A stretch of DNA of 49,788 nucleotides from assembly GCF_000381045.1 (NCBI RefSeq), contig NZ_KB905733.1, forward strand, positions 1 through 49,788, written 5' to 3'. The notes beneath the pieces were generated by a model. It worked only from the letters and a program-made list of their open reading frames with translations. It had not been told where the DNA came from and made no database searches. Shown piece by piece: positions 49,616 to 49,788 of this stretch; position 1 is the stretch's first letter, and each line of letters starts with the position of its first letter. A program made the translations under genes and the position numbers. Source of the stretch: Thermus scotoductus DSM 8553 (lineage in GTDB: Bacteria > Deinococcota > Deinococci > Deinococcales > Thermaceae).

Positions 49616-49788
49616 CCTTCCCCCGCTTAGAGAAAAGAGGGGGTGTGGGGGAGCTATAATCCCCCGGTTTCCAAGATAGCCCTACAGGCTGACCAAACCG
49701 GGGATACATGGACTCCCCCACGTCCACCACAGGTGGACACGGATTTGGTACAATGTTCTTGGGGACAAAGTTCCCCGTGGACCTTGAA
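49616..49788. other. Hairpin-rich intergenic region, cut by the window edge
   Basis: No coding frame is supported. On the plus strand there is TATAAT (49655-49660), then an inverted repeat CCCCGGTTT / AAACCGGGG (49662-49670 and 49695-49703) enclosing AGCC-ctaca-GGCT, a perfect GTCCACC-aca-GGTGGAC hairpin (49722-49738), TACAAT (49749-49754), and GGGGA/TCCCC (49761-49776). It looks like a promoter with a structured leader or a small RNA, for whatever lies to the right. Confidence 0.45.

Overview
The window is GC-rich, gene-dense bacterial chromosome and almost certainly comes from a Thermus species. The indications are the fbcC-fbcD-fbcF-fbcB order of the cytochrome bc complex, which is the arrangement described in Thermus; a DNA polymerase III delta-prime protein whose N terminus closely follows the one I recall from T. 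thermophilus; heavy use of GTG starts; overlapping genes; and a very frequent promoter layout in which a TAnnnT -10 box lies 6-8 nt before the start codon, implying leaderless mRNAs. I cannot name the species.

Layout. 1-2.3 kb: a LOG-family protein, a house-cleaning nucleotide pyrophosphatase and an RMD1-like protein. 2.3-8.1 kb: a maltose/maltodextrin operon (malE, malF, malG, cytoplasmic GH13 amylase) with a promoter and a possible operator. 8.1-16.9 kb: a repeat-bearing small ORF, mutS2, a hotdog thioesterase divergent from oligoendopeptidase F across a perfect 16-bp palindrome, arsenate reductase, menG, and two permeases of a BMP/nucleoside-type ABC importer. 16.9-19.5 kb (minus strand): a phosphoesterase-holB-ricT-small protein operon. 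19.5-23 kb: poorly known proteins and an MFS transporter. 23-28.4 kb: thrS, a PaaX-like regulator and two tandem sugar-type binding proteins. 28.5-32.6 kb: a sugar isomerase-like protein and the fbcCDFB respiratory operon. 32.6-40.3 kb: ribosomal protein S1 with a long structured leader, an M20 peptidase, an AGCS symporter, a DUF4388 protein, an esterase, a ZIP transporter and sfsA.

40.3-43.5 kb is the most accessory part: two tRNA-Ser genes, a HEPN-MNT pair, then gene debris (a beta half of a hydrolase joined to an acyltransferase fragment, and a Uma2 endonuclease stub) around a SWIM-domain protein. 43.5-46 kb holds a four-helix membrane protein and a HAD-VOC-LOG-UspA operon. 46-49.2 kb holds rlmB, an M20 deacylase (possibly LysK), a DUF2007-like protein, an ROK sugar kinase and a DUF2905 protein. 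The last 170 bp is a hairpin-rich intergenic region that is cut by the window edge.

Most notable non-coding signals: (i) a dispersed GC-rich palindrome that begins exactly at the TAA stop codon of three genes and lies inside a small ORF at a fourth site; (ii) a 92-bp inverted-repeat-bounded element that fills the space before fbcC and can form two mutually exclusive hairpins, one covering its Shine-Dalgarno; (iii) the perfect palindrome between the thioesterase and pepF promoters; (iv) a tRNA 3'-half-like relic upstream of thrS. No intact insertion sequence, CRISPR array or rRNA gene is visible.
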